In this document: in pieces, positions 1 to 7,140 of the stretch
Layout of the letters: each line of letters opens with the position of its first letter
Numbering within the stretch: position 1 is the stretch's first letter
DNA from: Paenibacillus lupini
GTDB taxonomy: Bacteria; Bacillota; Bacilli; Paenibacillales; Paenibacillaceae
NCBI RefSeq assembly: GCF_011761355.1
Contig: NZ_JAASRW010000003.1
Location: forward strand, 62,001 to 126,000
Direction: 5' to 3'
Length of the DNA stretch: 64,000 nt
The notes under the pieces: generated by a model
What the model was told of the DNA's origin: nothing
Databases searched by the model: none
What the model saw: the letters and a program-made list of their open reading frames with translations, nothing else
Position numbers and translations under genes: made by a program

Positions 1-300
1 CATTTCGAATATGCGCTTGAAAGCTCGGGTAAAGGTCTCATGATTCTGAAACCCCGTATCGAGCGCGATATCGATCAGCTTCGCATCCGAATATGCAACC
101 TGATAAGCGGATATCGCCAGACGACGTTTACGCACATATTCCATCACGGTCTCTCCTGCCATGGATTGAAAGACACGGTGAAAATGAAAGTCCGAAAGCC
201 TCGCAACCTGCGCCAGCCGCGATAAAGACAGCTCTTCGGAAATATGGGCTTCGATGTAATCAATCGTCTGTTGAATCTGCCTCAAATAATCCTGCTTCAT
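1..300 (-). CDS. AraC-family transcriptional regulator, C-terminal part cut by window edge
   Basis: The reverse strand opens at an ATG (300-298) behind an AGGAGGT ribosome-binding site and stays open to the window edge, giving 100 residues. The protein begins MKQDYLRQIQQTIDYIEAH and continues with the first AraC helix-turn-helix (ELSLSRLAQVARLSDFHFHR) and much of the second (DIALDTGFQNHETFTRAFKR). The HTH pair therefore sits at the N-terminus, as in the Rob/SoxS-like class that often carries a C-terminal GyrI-like effector domain; whether that domain follows lies outside the window. The gene is divergent from nothing visible and ends beyond base 1. Inducer and targets cannot be inferred. Confidence 0.88.
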   Translation of the reverse strand, partial: MKQDYLRQIQQTIDYIEAHISEELSLSRLAQVARLSDFHFHRVFQSMAGETVMEYVRKRRLAISAYQVAYSDAKLIDIALDTGFQNHETFTRAFKRIFEM

Positions 301-389
301 TCGGATGACTGACCTCCTCGTTCTCGATGACCTCATTGTATACGAATGGATGATCCCGTTCTTGATGATTCTTGCTCTATGAAATGAAA

Positions 390-425
390 CAGCAGCCTCT
401 GGTCATTTAAGACCAGAGGCTGCTG
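390..425 (-). terminator. Rho-independent terminator of the aldo/keto reductase gene
   Basis: A 15-bp perfect stem (left arm 390-404, right arm 411-425) with a 6-nt loop lies just downstream of the reductase stop codon. On the reverse strand it is followed by a T-rich stretch (GTTTCATTTCAT). Confidence 0.75.
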
Positions 426-440
426 CTATACCTTCGAAGC

Positions 441-1361
441 TTATGGCAAAATATTGCCTGCCGCGCGGTAGATCGCGTACCATTCTTCGCGGGTAAGTGT
501 AATGTCGGATGCTTTAACGCAGTCTTTCAGACGCTCGATGTTCATCGAACCGATAACCGGCTGCATTTTCGCAGGATGACGGAGGATCCAAGCGATCGCA
601 ATCGTTGTGTTGCTCACGTCATATTTGCCAGCGATCTCATCGATCACTTGGTTCAGCTCAGGGAACTTGTCACTTCCGAGGAATACACCTTCGAAGAAGC
701 CGTATTGGAATGGCGACCAAGGCTGTACCGTAATGTCGTTCAGGCGGCAGTAGTCGAGAATGCTGCCGTCACGGTTAATCGCGGAGCTGTTCTCCATGTT
801 CACATTGATGCCGTTGGAGATCATGTTCGCGTTCGTGATGCTCAGTTGAAGCTGGTTCGCAACGATTGGTTGTTTCACCGATTTCTTGAGCAGCTCGATT
901 TGCATCGGGTTCTGGTTCGATACGCCGAAGTGACGTACTTTGCCGGAGCTTTGCAGACGGTCGAAGGCTTCAGCAACTTCATCAGGCTCAACCAATGCAT
1001 CTGGACGGTGCAACAGAAGAATGTCGAGGTAGTCGGTGTTCAGACGCTTCAGAATCGCATCCGTCGAAGCAAGGATATGCTCCTTCGAGAAGTCGAACAT
1101 AACGCCCGGCTTAATGCCGCATTTGGATTGCAAAATAATATTTTCACGAACACTGTCGTTCATATGAATCGCTTCTGCGAAAATTTCCTCGCATGTGCCG
1201 GCGCCGTAAATATCCGCATGGTCGAAGAAGTTTGCCCCTTGCTCAAGTGCCGTTTGGACAAAACGCTCTGCCCCTGCTTTATCCAAGGAATTAATACGCA
1301 TACAGCCAACCGCAACTACCGGTACTTCGAGCGTGCTGTTTCCGAGTTGAATCGTTCTCAT
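441..1361 (-). CDS. Aldo/keto reductase family oxidoreductase (YdhF-like)
   Basis: A 306-residue single-domain (alpha/beta)8 NADPH-dependent reductase, the usual family length. The aldo/keto reductase tetrad is visible: D47 and Y52 in FFDHADIYG, K80 in ILQSKCGI, and H118 in LLLHRPDA. The GKVRHFGVSNQNP segment and the C-terminal VIGSMNIERL cofactor region are also typical. It resembles the E. coli YdhF subgroup of predicted oxidoreductases; the physiological substrate is unknown. The start is set by AGGAGG eight bases upstream. The transcript would carry two copies of the 5' UTR repeat described at 1378-1458. It is a single-gene unit ending in a strong terminator. Confidence 0.93.
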   Translation of the reverse strand: MRTIQLGNSTLEVPVVAVGCMRINSLDKAGAERFVQTALEQGANFFDHADIYGAGTCEEIFAEAIHMNDSVRENIILQSKCGIKPGVMFDFSKEHILASTDAILKRLNTDYLDILLLHRPDALVEPDEVAEAFDRLQSSGKVRHFGVSNQNPMQIELLKKSVKQPIVANQLQLSITNANMISNGINVNMENSSAINRDGSILDYCRLNDITVQPWSPFQYGFFEGVFLGSDKFPELNQVIDEIAGKYDVSNTTIAIAWILRHPAKMQPVIGSMNIERLKDCVKASDITLTREEWYAIYRAAGNILP

Positions 1362-1377
1362 TGATAAGTCCTCCTAA

Positions 1378-1458
1378 AAAGAATTGTGAAGCAATTCTTA
1401 CTTCGTAAGCATTTGCTTAAAGAATTGTGAAGCAATTCTTGCTTCGTAAGCATCCGCT
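1378..1458 (-). repeat. Two tandem copies of the 5' UTR double-hairpin repeat
   Basis: Two copies with a 41-bp period begin at 1378 and 1419. Read toward the reductase gene, each unit holds the small stem CTTAC/GTAAG followed by the larger stem AAGAATTG/CAATTCTT. The second copy ends directly before the gene's AGGAGG. The same unit occurs in the same gene-relative orientation at 16495-16609 and, decayed, at 32488-32520. Confidence 0.85.
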
Positions 1459-1483
1459 ATAAATCGCATATGTAACCTTTTTG

Positions 1484-1512
1484 ATTGTGACATAGTTGGC
1501 AAGCGGTTTCAA
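1484..1512 (-). promoter_or_regulatory. Possible sigma-A promoter of the aldo/keto reductase
   Basis: On the reverse strand TTGAAA (1512-1507) and CACAAT (1489-1484) are separated by 17 bp. This would start transcription near 1477 and put both repeat copies in a leader of about 115 nt. Prediction from consensus only. Confidence 0.4.
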
Positions 1513-1665
1513 GACAAGGACTTAGGGAAGTTTGTTAAGTTTTTTTAGCCATGCCTCTGCGCCTATCCATTTTAGGCCGGATGCCAAATTGACTAACACG
1601 AACGGCGATGGCTACAATTACAGTAACGAATAGAGGCAGAGCCTCTTATAGGGAGGCAAAAGGGC

Positions 1666-2526
1666 ATGAGCCAAGCAGATTCGATCGGACTCATATTGGA
1701 AGGTGGAGGCATGCGCGGCGTTTATACGGCCGGGGTACTGGAGTTTTTTTCAGAGCATAACATTTATTTTCCATATATGATCGGGGTGTCGGCGGGTGCC
1801 TGCATGGGGGCTAGTTATCTGTCGAGACAGCTTGGACGCAACCGGATCGTGAATGTAGAGTGGGTGAGCGATCCGAGATATATCTCATGGAACAATCTTT
1901 GGAAAAAAGGGCAGCTTTTCGGGATGGACTTTATTTTCGATGAAATCCCAAATAAACATGTTCCATTCGATTACGAAGCTTTCCGGAATAGTCCGGAGGA
2001 GTTCGTCATCGGCACGACTGACTGCGTAACGGGCGAGACCGTCTATTATCGGAAAAGCGATCCAGACTTCGACCTCTTGCAGCTGCTCAGGGCATCCAGC
2101 TCCCTTCCCTTTATTGCACCAATAGTCGAATATGGCCGCCGGAAGCTGCTGGATGGCGGGATCTCCGATCCGATTCCACTGCGAAAAGCCGAGACTGATG
2201 GCTGTAAGCGGAATGTTCTTATTTTGACAAGGAATGAGGATTACCGGAAGTCGCCGGGGCGGTTTGGCTGGATTGTTCAGCGTGCCTACCGGAAATATCC
2301 GAATCTGGTGGAGAAGATGTTCAAGCGGCATGAGCGTTACAATGAGACACTTGATTATATAGCGGAGCAGGAGCGCACGGGCTTGGCATTTGTGATTCGG
2401 CCGCAAGAGACGCTTGTGGTCGGGCGGATGGAGCGGGACCCAGCGAAGCTAGACGCGCTTTACAGGCAGGGATACGAGGATGCGAAGCGGATGATGCCGC
2501 AGCTCCGGGAATGGTTGGAACAATAA
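1666..2526 (+). CDS. Patatin-like phospholipase family protein
   Basis: A 286-residue cytosolic protein with the patatin serine hydrolase layout. It has the glycine-rich oxyanion segment GGGMRG (residues 13-18), the nucleophile elbow GVSAG with S42, and the aspartate of the Ser-Asp dyad in LLDGGISDPIP (D163). This matches the YjjU/RssA-like bacterial group, whose members are predicted acyl-ester or phospholipid hydrolases. No signal peptide or membrane segment is present. The start follows AGGGAGGC with a suitable gap. It is monocistronic and reads away from the divergent reductase gene. The natural substrate is unknown. Confidence 0.93.
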   Translation: MSQADSIGLILEGGGMRGVYTAGVLEFFSEHNIYFPYMIGVSAGACMGASYLSRQLGRNRIVNVEWVSDPRYISWNNLWKKGQLFGMDFIFDEIPNKHVPFDYEAFRNSPEEFVIGTTDCVTGETVYYRKSDPDFDLLQLLRASSSLPFIAPIVEYGRRKLLDGGISDPIPLRKAETDGCKRNVLILTRNEDYRKSPGRFGWIVQRAYRKYPNLVEKMFKRHERYNETLDYIAEQERTGLAFVIRPQETLVVGRMERDPAKLDALYRQGYEDAKRMMPQLREWLEQ

Positions 2527-2591
2527 GAACGAGGATTGCGGACGGTGCAGCGTTTATTTTATAATCTTAGTAGTAAAGGGAGGCGGTAAAA

Positions 2592-2645
2592 ATGGCAAAT
2601 CAATTTGCCGGATTACGAATCAGCTTCATGCAGAGCCTGAATTAG
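2592..2645 (+). CDS. Possible 17-residue peptide ORF
   Basis: ATG at 2592 lies behind a good AGGGAGGCGG site and encodes MANQFAGLRISFMQSLN before TAG. It sits in the 237-bp gap between the patatin and FusB-like genes. It could be a leader peptide or a decayed remnant; only the ribosome-binding site supports it. Confidence 0.25.
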   Translation: MANQFAGLRISFMQSLN

Positions 2646-2763
2646 GGGCGATACTTTGCATGGGGCGTACTTGAAAGAATGGTCGCCCGGCTATCGTTTC
2701 TAATAATGGGCTTTGCACCTTATTGATTTATGATTTTATACCAAATAAGGGGCTGACAAAGCA

Positions 2764-3417
2764 ATGTATACACCATTTATTAGAAACCATCAATTGAACG
2801 TCATTAAAAAGCAAGCAGGTCAACTGCAGCAAGCCTGCAGTACCGTATCGGATCCGAAGGTGATTGAATCGGTTCGATCAAACACGTCATTTAAAGTCAT
2901 GGAAGCTTTCCCTGGGGCATCGGAGCAAGAGCAGCAGCTGCTTGGAAGCTTTGCGTCATTAAGTTCCCCGCAGGAATTTCAGGGCTATGTGCGTTCACTT
3001 GAAGAGTACGTTCTGCCATTCGAGAAGGTCGAGGAGAAGCAGCTGAAGAAGCTGTTCCCGAAGGTAAAGAAGCTGAAGGTTCCTGACCTCGCGGCGATGG
3101 ATCTTCGCTATATCACTTATATGGGCTGGACGGATATTGGCACGAACAAGATGTATCTCGCTTATCATTTGAACAGTCGACTGGTAGGGGTAGAGGCTAG
3201 ATTCACGCCTGTGCAGAAGAAAAGCGTATGCTTCTTATGTAACAAGCATGAAGAAGTGGCGTTAGTCTCGGCGATTACAAAGTCGAAGCCGGCGAATGCT
3301 TCGCCAGATTACTACAAGGCGATTGGCAACTATATGTGTGTGAACAGCGACAGCTGCAACAAGAACATTACGGACGTGACCGTTCTAGAACGGTTTATCT
3401 CTGATATTGTTCTCTAA
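2764..3417 (+). CDS. FusB/FusC-family elongation factor G-binding protein
   Basis: A 217-residue protein with an N-terminal helical part and a C-terminal treble-clef zinc-finger domain. The metal ligands visible are C156 and C159 (CFLC) and C192 and C198 (YMCVNSDSC). The family (FusB, FusC, Listeria and Bacillus homologues) binds EF-G and helps release it from the ribosome, which protects translation from fusidic acid. In staphylococcal FusB one ligand is a histidine; here a cysteine appears at about that place. The KK-rich linker (KKLFPKVKKLKVPDL) and the motif RYITYMGWTD are consistent with the family. It is monocistronic, ending at a shared terminator at 3429-3458. It is probably chromosomal and intrinsic, since no mobile context is seen. 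Confidence 0.85.
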   Translation: MYTPFIRNHQLNVIKKQAGQLQQACSTVSDPKVIESVRSNTSFKVMEAFPGASEQEQQLLGSFASLSSPQEFQGYVRSLEEYVLPFEKVEEKQLKKLFPKVKKLKVPDLAAMDLRYITYMGWTDIGTNKMYLAYHLNSRLVGVEARFTPVQKKSVCFLCNKHEEVALVSAITKSKPANASPDYYKAIGNYMCVNSDSCNKNITDVTVLERFISDIVL

Positions 3418-3428
3418 GCTTATATACA

Positions 3429-3458
3429 AAAGAGCCCACCAAATTTGGCGGGCTCTTT
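3429..3458. terminator. Bidirectional terminator between convergent genes
   Basis: Arms AAAGAGCCCACC and GGCGGGCTCTTT enclose a short AAATTT-type loop and are flanked by A and T runs. It serves the FusB-like gene on the plus strand and the DUF4395 gene on the minus strand. Confidence 0.8.
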
Positions 3459-3465
3459 CTCATGG

Positions 3466-3912
3466 TTAATGTCTTTGCTGGCGCAGACGAAACTGTTTGT
3501 ATTGGAAGTACATAAAGCAGCCAAGGCAAAAGCCGCTTAAGGCAGCCACAACAGCAGCTGTGAGCATACCAAGGCTGATATAGGACAGCACGGTCAAGCC
3601 GAGATAGTGAGCTGCGAGTGTAACGACGAGAAAAAGAATAGCGAGCAGATTGTTGAAACGCAGCAGCTCGCGTGCTTCGGTCCGTGGGCTTACCGGTAGT
3701 AACGGCGAGAATAGGCGGACGAAGACGTTATATTTTACTCCATACGTACGACTGATTAATTGCACGACTAGGGGCAGGGCAAGAATCCACCATTGCTGGG
3801 TTAGGACGGTTGCGATCACGCTCAGTAGAATGCCAAGCTGATTGCCGCGTACACGGTGTAAAGGCACTTCCTCTACACATTCATAACTTAAGTTAACGAC
3901 CGGCTGGGACAT
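3466..3912 (-). CDS. DUF4395 family membrane protein
   Basis: A 148-residue protein with about four hydrophobic segments. The last contains GFCLGCFMYFQY, the CxxC signature I associate with DUF4395. The N-terminal half has an RxNQ...TQQWWILALPLVVQ transmembrane pattern and a KYNVFVRLFSPLLP loop. The reading frame is open farther upstream, but the ATG at 3912 is chosen because it follows GGAGG by a normal gap. Function is unknown; the CxxC next to the membrane suggests thiol chemistry, which is inference only. It is convergent with the FusB-like gene and divergent from the HPP-like gene. Confidence 0.75.
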   Translation of the reverse strand: MSQPVVNLSYECVEEVPLHRVRGNQLGILLSVIATVLTQQWWILALPLVVQLISRTYGVKYNVFVRLFSPLLPVSPRTEARELLRFNNLLAILFLVVTLAAHYLGLTVLSYISLGMLTAAVVAALSGFCLGCFMYFQYKQFRLRQQRH

Positions 3913-4012
3913 GAACATCCTCCGTTCAAGGTTCGATTTATAAAATCGGTTATATTCAGTATACACTAAATCATAGTTATCTGGTGGGAAATAAAGAGTA
4001 TAATTTTAGAGA

Positions 4013-4041
4013 TTGACGCTCTATCCAAAACTCTTTACAAT
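4013..4041 (+). promoter_or_regulatory. Sigma-A promoter of the 4093 gene
   Basis: TTGACG (4013-4018) and TACAAT (4036-4041) are separated by 17 bp, upstream of an AGGAGGT ribosome-binding site. Confidence 0.65.
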
Positions 4042-4092
4042 GGAGCAGGCGCAAAATTGCACGGCCGCTGACAGGAGGTAATCAAGAAGCTC

Positions 4093-4551
4093 ATGAACTT
4101 GAAAACAATCGTGATTTGTCTCTATGTAGGGCTTATTTATTGGCTGTCTCTACATTTCTCCTTCCTGGATACACTGTTCTTCCCAACGCTTGGTGCGTTT
4201 AGTTTTCTCTTCCTATCCCGCTCATCGACCATATCCGAAGTGGGAAAAGTCACCTTTGGTGCCGTCGTATCGTCCGGAGTTGGAACACTGCTGTATTACA
4301 TTTATCCAAGCACAATCTCGTTATTTATTAACGTCATTATAACGATCTGGTTAATTAATAAATTCAAGTGGAATGCCCCGCCAATTGTGGCCGTGGCGCT
4401 TATTCCGTTCTTTTCACACTCGGCTCATCACTGGGCTATTCCGCTCTCCGTATGTGCGGCGCTGCTTGGCCTTATGCTTGTACTCTACATCGCCGGGCTC
4501 GTCGAGAGCAGACGTGCGACTGCTTATGAATCGAAATCCACAGCCGCTTAG
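4093..4551 (+). CDS. Small integral membrane protein, HPP-like
   Basis: A 152-residue, very hydrophobic protein with four or five membrane segments (about residues 5-22, 28-42, 55-70, 76-90 and 112-134). The FPTLGAFSFLF and NAPPIVAVALIP segments recall HPP-family membrane proteins, but the match is by eye and the family call is tentative. The AGGAGGT site is about 12 bases from the ATG, a little far, yet no better start is seen. A consensus promoter lies upstream and a terminator hairpin overlaps the stop codon, so it forms its own transcription unit. No substrate can be proposed. Confidence 0.6.
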   Translation: MNLKTIVICLYVGLIYWLSLHFSFLDTLFFPTLGAFSFLFLSRSSTISEVGKVTFGAVVSSGVGTLLYYIYPSTISLFINVIITIWLINKFKWNAPPIVAVALIPFFSHSAHHWAIPLSVCAALLGLMLVLYIAGLVESRRATAYESKSTAA

Positions 4552-4566
4552 GCTGTGGATTTTATG
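4535..4566 (+). terminator. Terminator overlapping the stop codon of the 4093 gene
   Basis: Arms AATCCACAGCC and GGCTGTGGATT with a 5-nt loop, followed by TTTATG. The TAG stop lies in the loop/right-arm junction. Confidence 0.7.
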
Positions 4567-4654
4567 TCTTTGGGAGCAATCCACAAAGGACAAATCTCTG
4601 CTATAGTAAGAGATAACTGAAGCTTTACCAATCCAACAAGAAGAATGTGATGAT

Positions 4655-6052
4655 ATGGGTATAGGACGACCCAGACAACTAGGAAAGCGTGAAGCTTTCC
4701 TGAATCGACACTTTACCGGAGTGTCCATTGATTACAGACAGATTATATCCTTGTTTATTCCGATTCTGATCGATCAGGCGTTCCTCGTTGGTCTGAACCT
4801 TGTGAATACAGCGATGATTAGTTCATCTGGTGTTGACGCGGTTAGTGCCGTTAATATGGTGGATTCGCTTAATATATTCCTGATCAGTGTCTTTATCGCG
4901 GTGTCGACCGGGGGAACGGTTGTTGTTGCCCAGTATAAAGGCAGCGGGAACGATCAGATGGTATCCAAATCAGCGGCGAGCTCCGTATCCTCGGTTACAC
5001 TAGTTGCTCTTGCGATCAGCTTGATTGTGGTGGCTTTCCATAATCCAATGCTGAATCTGCTGTTTGGTGCTGCAACACCGGAAGTATTCGCAGAAGGCAA
5101 GACGTATCTGATCGGCAGCGGCTTGTCCTATGTCGGGATTGCGATGATGGAGGCTGTATGTGGAGCATTGCGTGGTATCGGGCGAAGCCGGGCTTCTCTC
5201 ATGTTGTCCCTCGTTATGAACCTGTCGTATGTACTGCTGAATATTGTCTTTATTAACCTGATGCATATGGGCGTGCTTGGACTGACGATTTCCGTGAATA
5301 TCTCCCGGTATGCGGCGGCCATTCTCGCTATTATTTATCTGGTGAAGATTGATACTAGCCTGCGGCTGCGTATTCGCGATTTGCTGGCATTTAATTTGAC
5401 CATGCTGAAAAAGATTCTGTTCATCGGTATGCCATTTGCAGCGGAGCAGATGTTCTTCAATGGCGGGAAAATCGTCACCCAAACGTTTGTCGTTGGCCTT
5501 GGCACCTATGCCATAGCGACCAATGCGATTAGCGGCTCGCTTGCGAATGTCCTTCAAATTCCTTCGAATGCCTTGGCGATCACGACGATTACGGTCATTG
5601 GTCAATGTATTGGGCAGCAAAATATTGAGGATGCCAGGAAGTTTACACGATCTTTCCTGTGGCTGTCCGCCGCCTGTTTGCTCTTCATGACGATTATTAT
5701 GATTCCACTATTCTATCCGCTGGTAGGGCTGTTCCATCCCCCAGCAGAGATTGTAGATGATATCCTGATCATTTCGCTTATTAATGCCCTCATGCAAGTG
5801 GTGTTCTGGTCGATCAGCTTTATTATGCCGTCGGCTCTTCGCGCAGCTGGGGACTCGAAGTTTACTTCCGTCGTTTCCTTATTGTCCATGTGGCTGTTCC
5901 GGATTGTACTTGGTTACTTGCTCGCTATCGTCTTCGATTTCGGAATCATCGGCGTCTGGGTTGCGATGAATCTGGAGTGGGGCGTGCGGGGAATGATCTT
6001 CCTCTGGCGCTTCCGCGGCAAGAAGTGGTATCGGCATAAGTTAATTGATTAA
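4655..6052 (+). CDS. MATE family efflux transporter
   Basis: A 465-residue polytopic protein with about twelve membrane segments in two similar halves, the normal MATE size. Typical features include the N-terminal IPILIDQAFLVGLNLVNTAMIS segment, the conserved VDAVSAVNMVDS stretch after TM1, and GALRGIGRSR and SALRAAGDSK loops at equivalent places in the two halves. The family exports cationic or polyaromatic compounds in exchange for Na+ or H+; the substrate here is unknown. The ATG at 4655 has only a weak purine-rich site upstream, so the true start could be slightly downstream, although the first membrane segment begins near residue 30. It is followed by a strong terminator. Confidence 0.92.
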   Translation: MGIGRPRQLGKREAFLNRHFTGVSIDYRQIISLFIPILIDQAFLVGLNLVNTAMISSSGVDAVSAVNMVDSLNIFLISVFIAVSTGGTVVVAQYKGSGNDQMVSKSAASSVSSVTLVALAISLIVVAFHNPMLNLLFGAATPEVFAEGKTYLIGSGLSYVGIAMMEAVCGALRGIGRSRASLMLSLVMNLSYVLLNIVFINLMHMGVLGLTISVNISRYAAAILAIIYLVKIDTSLRLRIRDLLAFNLTMLKKILFIGMPFAAEQMFFNGGKIVTQTFVVGLGTYAIATNAISGSLANVLQIPSNALAITTITVIGQCIGQQNIEDARKFTRSFLWLSAACLLFMTIIMIPLFYPLVGLFHPPAEIVDDILIISLINALMQVVFWSISFIMPSALRAAGDSKFTSVVSLLSMWLFRIVLGYLLAIVFDFGIIGVWVAMNLEWGVRGMIFLWRFRGKKWYRHKLID

Positions 6053-6057
6053 CAAGT

Positions 6058-6096
6058 AACCCTCGGCATCGTATGATGACTGAGGGTTATTTTTTT
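6058..6096 (+). terminator. Rho-independent terminator of the MATE gene
   Basis: Arms AACCCTC (6058-6064) and GAGGGTT (6082-6088) are followed by ATTTTTTT. Confidence 0.75.
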
Positions 6097-6171
6097 GCTG
6101 CGATTACGTGGAATTGAAGGCTTATTGTGGATGTAAGACTTTAGAACCGGTTGGGAAAAATATTTTAATAG

Positions 6172-6206
6172 TCTGTCAAGGTTCGACAACCTTTTTAGGA
6201 TACAAT
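6172..6206 (+). promoter_or_regulatory. Candidate Spo0A boxes and -10 element upstream of sinI
   Basis: Two facing 0A-box-like sequences occur: TCTGTCAAG at 6172-6180 on the plus strand and GTTGTCGAA at 6190-6182 on the minus strand. The consensus is TTTGTCRAA. They lie where a -35 element would be for the -10-like TACAAT at 6201-6206, and no good -35 hexamer is present. This arrangement fits a Spo0A-activated sigma-A promoter, as known for B. subtilis sinI; binding here is inferred. Confidence 0.5.
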
Positions 6207-6301
6207 CTGTATCATATTGGTTGGAAGTAACTATAGAGTGTAGGCCTCTAGTCCTGTTTGAGAGCGAAAGGCGATATAATTTCAATGGAGGGCCGGATAA
6301 C

Positions 6302-6454
6302 ATGCTATCGATGACAACGAGGGATGTTGCAAGTGAACAGGATTGGATCCATTTATTGATGGAGGCAAAAGATATAGGGGTATCCATCGAGGAAGTTAGA
6401 AGGTTCTTGCAATCTTATACGGTTATACAACAAAACAATCCGGAATGGTCATAG
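6302..6454 (+). CDS. sinI: SinI-family anti-repressor
   Basis: A 50-residue protein beginning MLSMTTRDVASEQDW, with the SinI helical segment DWIHLLMEAKDIGVSIEEV followed by RRFL. That segment forms the helical hook that pairs with the SinR C-terminal region; the matching SinR segment is DWQLLLREAMDSGISKSQFK in the facing gene. The ATG at 6302 is chosen because GGAGGG lies nine bases upstream; the open frame extends farther back without a ribosome-binding site. SinI binds SinR and relieves repression of biofilm matrix genes. Here sinI and sinR are convergent, tail to tail, rather than in tandem as in B. subtilis. Candidate Spo0A boxes lie upstream. Confidence 0.85.
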   Translation: MLSMTTRDVASEQDWIHLLMEAKDIGVSIEEVRRFLQSYTVIQQNNPEWS

Positions 6455-6470
6455 GACTATTCCGGATTTT
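6437..6470. terminator. Shared terminator between convergent sinI and sinR
   Basis: Arms AATCCGGAAT (6437-6446) and ATTCCGGATT (6459-6468) are followed by TTTTC on the plus strand and overlap both 3' ends. Confidence 0.65.
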
Positions 6471-6801
6471 CATTATTCTTCTTCCATTTTTGAAACTCTA
6501 GAAATTCCTTGAATTGACTTTTGCTAATGCCCGAGTCCATTGCTTCTCGTAATAGGAGCTGCCAGTCGTTATCAAGCAATTGCTCAGTCTGCGTGGGATC
6601 ATTGTACAGAATAGAGTGAATCGATACATCCAGGGCAGATGCTACCTTCTCCAGAAACTGAATAGAAGGATTAGACTGTAAACCTCGTTCTACATTACTT
6701 ATATAAGATTTAGCGACTTCAGCCCGTTCAGCAAGCTCGGATATGGACATGCCCTTGTCGCTTCGCAGTTGTTGGATTCGTTTTCCAATCTCATCAATCA
6801 T
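6457..6801 (-). CDS. sinR: SinR-family biofilm master repressor
   Basis: A 114-residue two-domain regulator. The N-terminal XRE helix-turn-helix (GKRIQQLRSDKGMSISELA, then AEVAKSYISNVERG) is followed by QSNPSIQFLEKVASALDVS, which is close to B. subtilis SinR. The C-terminal SinI-like dimerisation segment DWQLLLREAMDSGISKSQFK comes next, then EFLEFQKWKK. The ATG at 6801 is preferred because AAGGA lies nine bases upstream; a second ATG two codons earlier is also possible. The family represses matrix operons at GTTCTYT-type sites. Such boxes cluster ahead of the adjacent tapA-like gene, so this repressor very likely controls the operon at 7141-9542. Confidence 0.92.
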   Translation of the reverse strand: MIDEIGKRIQQLRSDKGMSISELAERAEVAKSYISNVERGLQSNPSIQFLEKVASALDVSIHSILYNDPTQTEQLLDNDWQLLLREAMDSGISKSQFKEFLEFQKWKKNNENPE

Positions 6802-6904
6802 GTTCATGCATCCTTATCTTAAAAAATAATAGGAATTGCTTTGTATTTATTATCATCTTACGGACATTAACTATTTTTGTAAAGAAACATGTAACATTTT
6901 CATG

Positions 6905-6933
6905 AAATCCGGCTATGGGGCCGGATTTTTTTT
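6905..6933 (+). terminator. Terminator hairpin in the sinR-tapA intergenic region
   Basis: Stem AATCCGGC/GCCGGATT with a short loop is followed by eight T residues. No protein gene on the plus strand ends here. It may end a short leader or small RNA, or block antisense read-through out of sinI. Confidence 0.6.
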
Positions 6934-7111
6934 GTTAATCGGGACATTTGATAAGGAGCTGTTCATTATTAAGAACGAAATAAGGAGATATGATGAGATA
7001 ATAAGTGATTTTCGGGTTAAAAGTGACCCATTTGTTCTTAAAAGAGAATATTGGGCGTTATTTCCACCTTTTCAAATATGGGAGATATAGGATATATTGA
7101 GTATACAAAAC

Positions 7112-7140
7112 GTTCTTAATAACGAACAAAAACGTTCTTA
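7112..7140 (+). promoter_or_regulatory. Cluster of SinR-box-like operators ahead of the matrix operon
   Basis: GTTCTTA occurs at 7112-7118 and 7134-7140, 22 bp apart, with an inverted TAACGAAC at 7120-7127 between them. Further copies are GTTCTTA at 7034-7040 and the inverted TAAGAAC at 6970-6976. The known SinR half-site is GTTCTYT. The cluster lies directly at the start of the tapA-like gene, next to a sinR gene. Confidence 0.6.

Noticed and set aside
576..1364. 262-codon open frame opposite the aldo/keto reductase gene
   Set aside because: It lies wholly within a well-supported gene, lacks a ribosome-binding site and matches no family.
6836..7090. 84-codon open frame between sinR and the tapA-like gene
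   Set aside because: It spans a T8 terminator and SinR-box-like sites, has no ribosome-binding site, and its product looks like random AT-rich translation.
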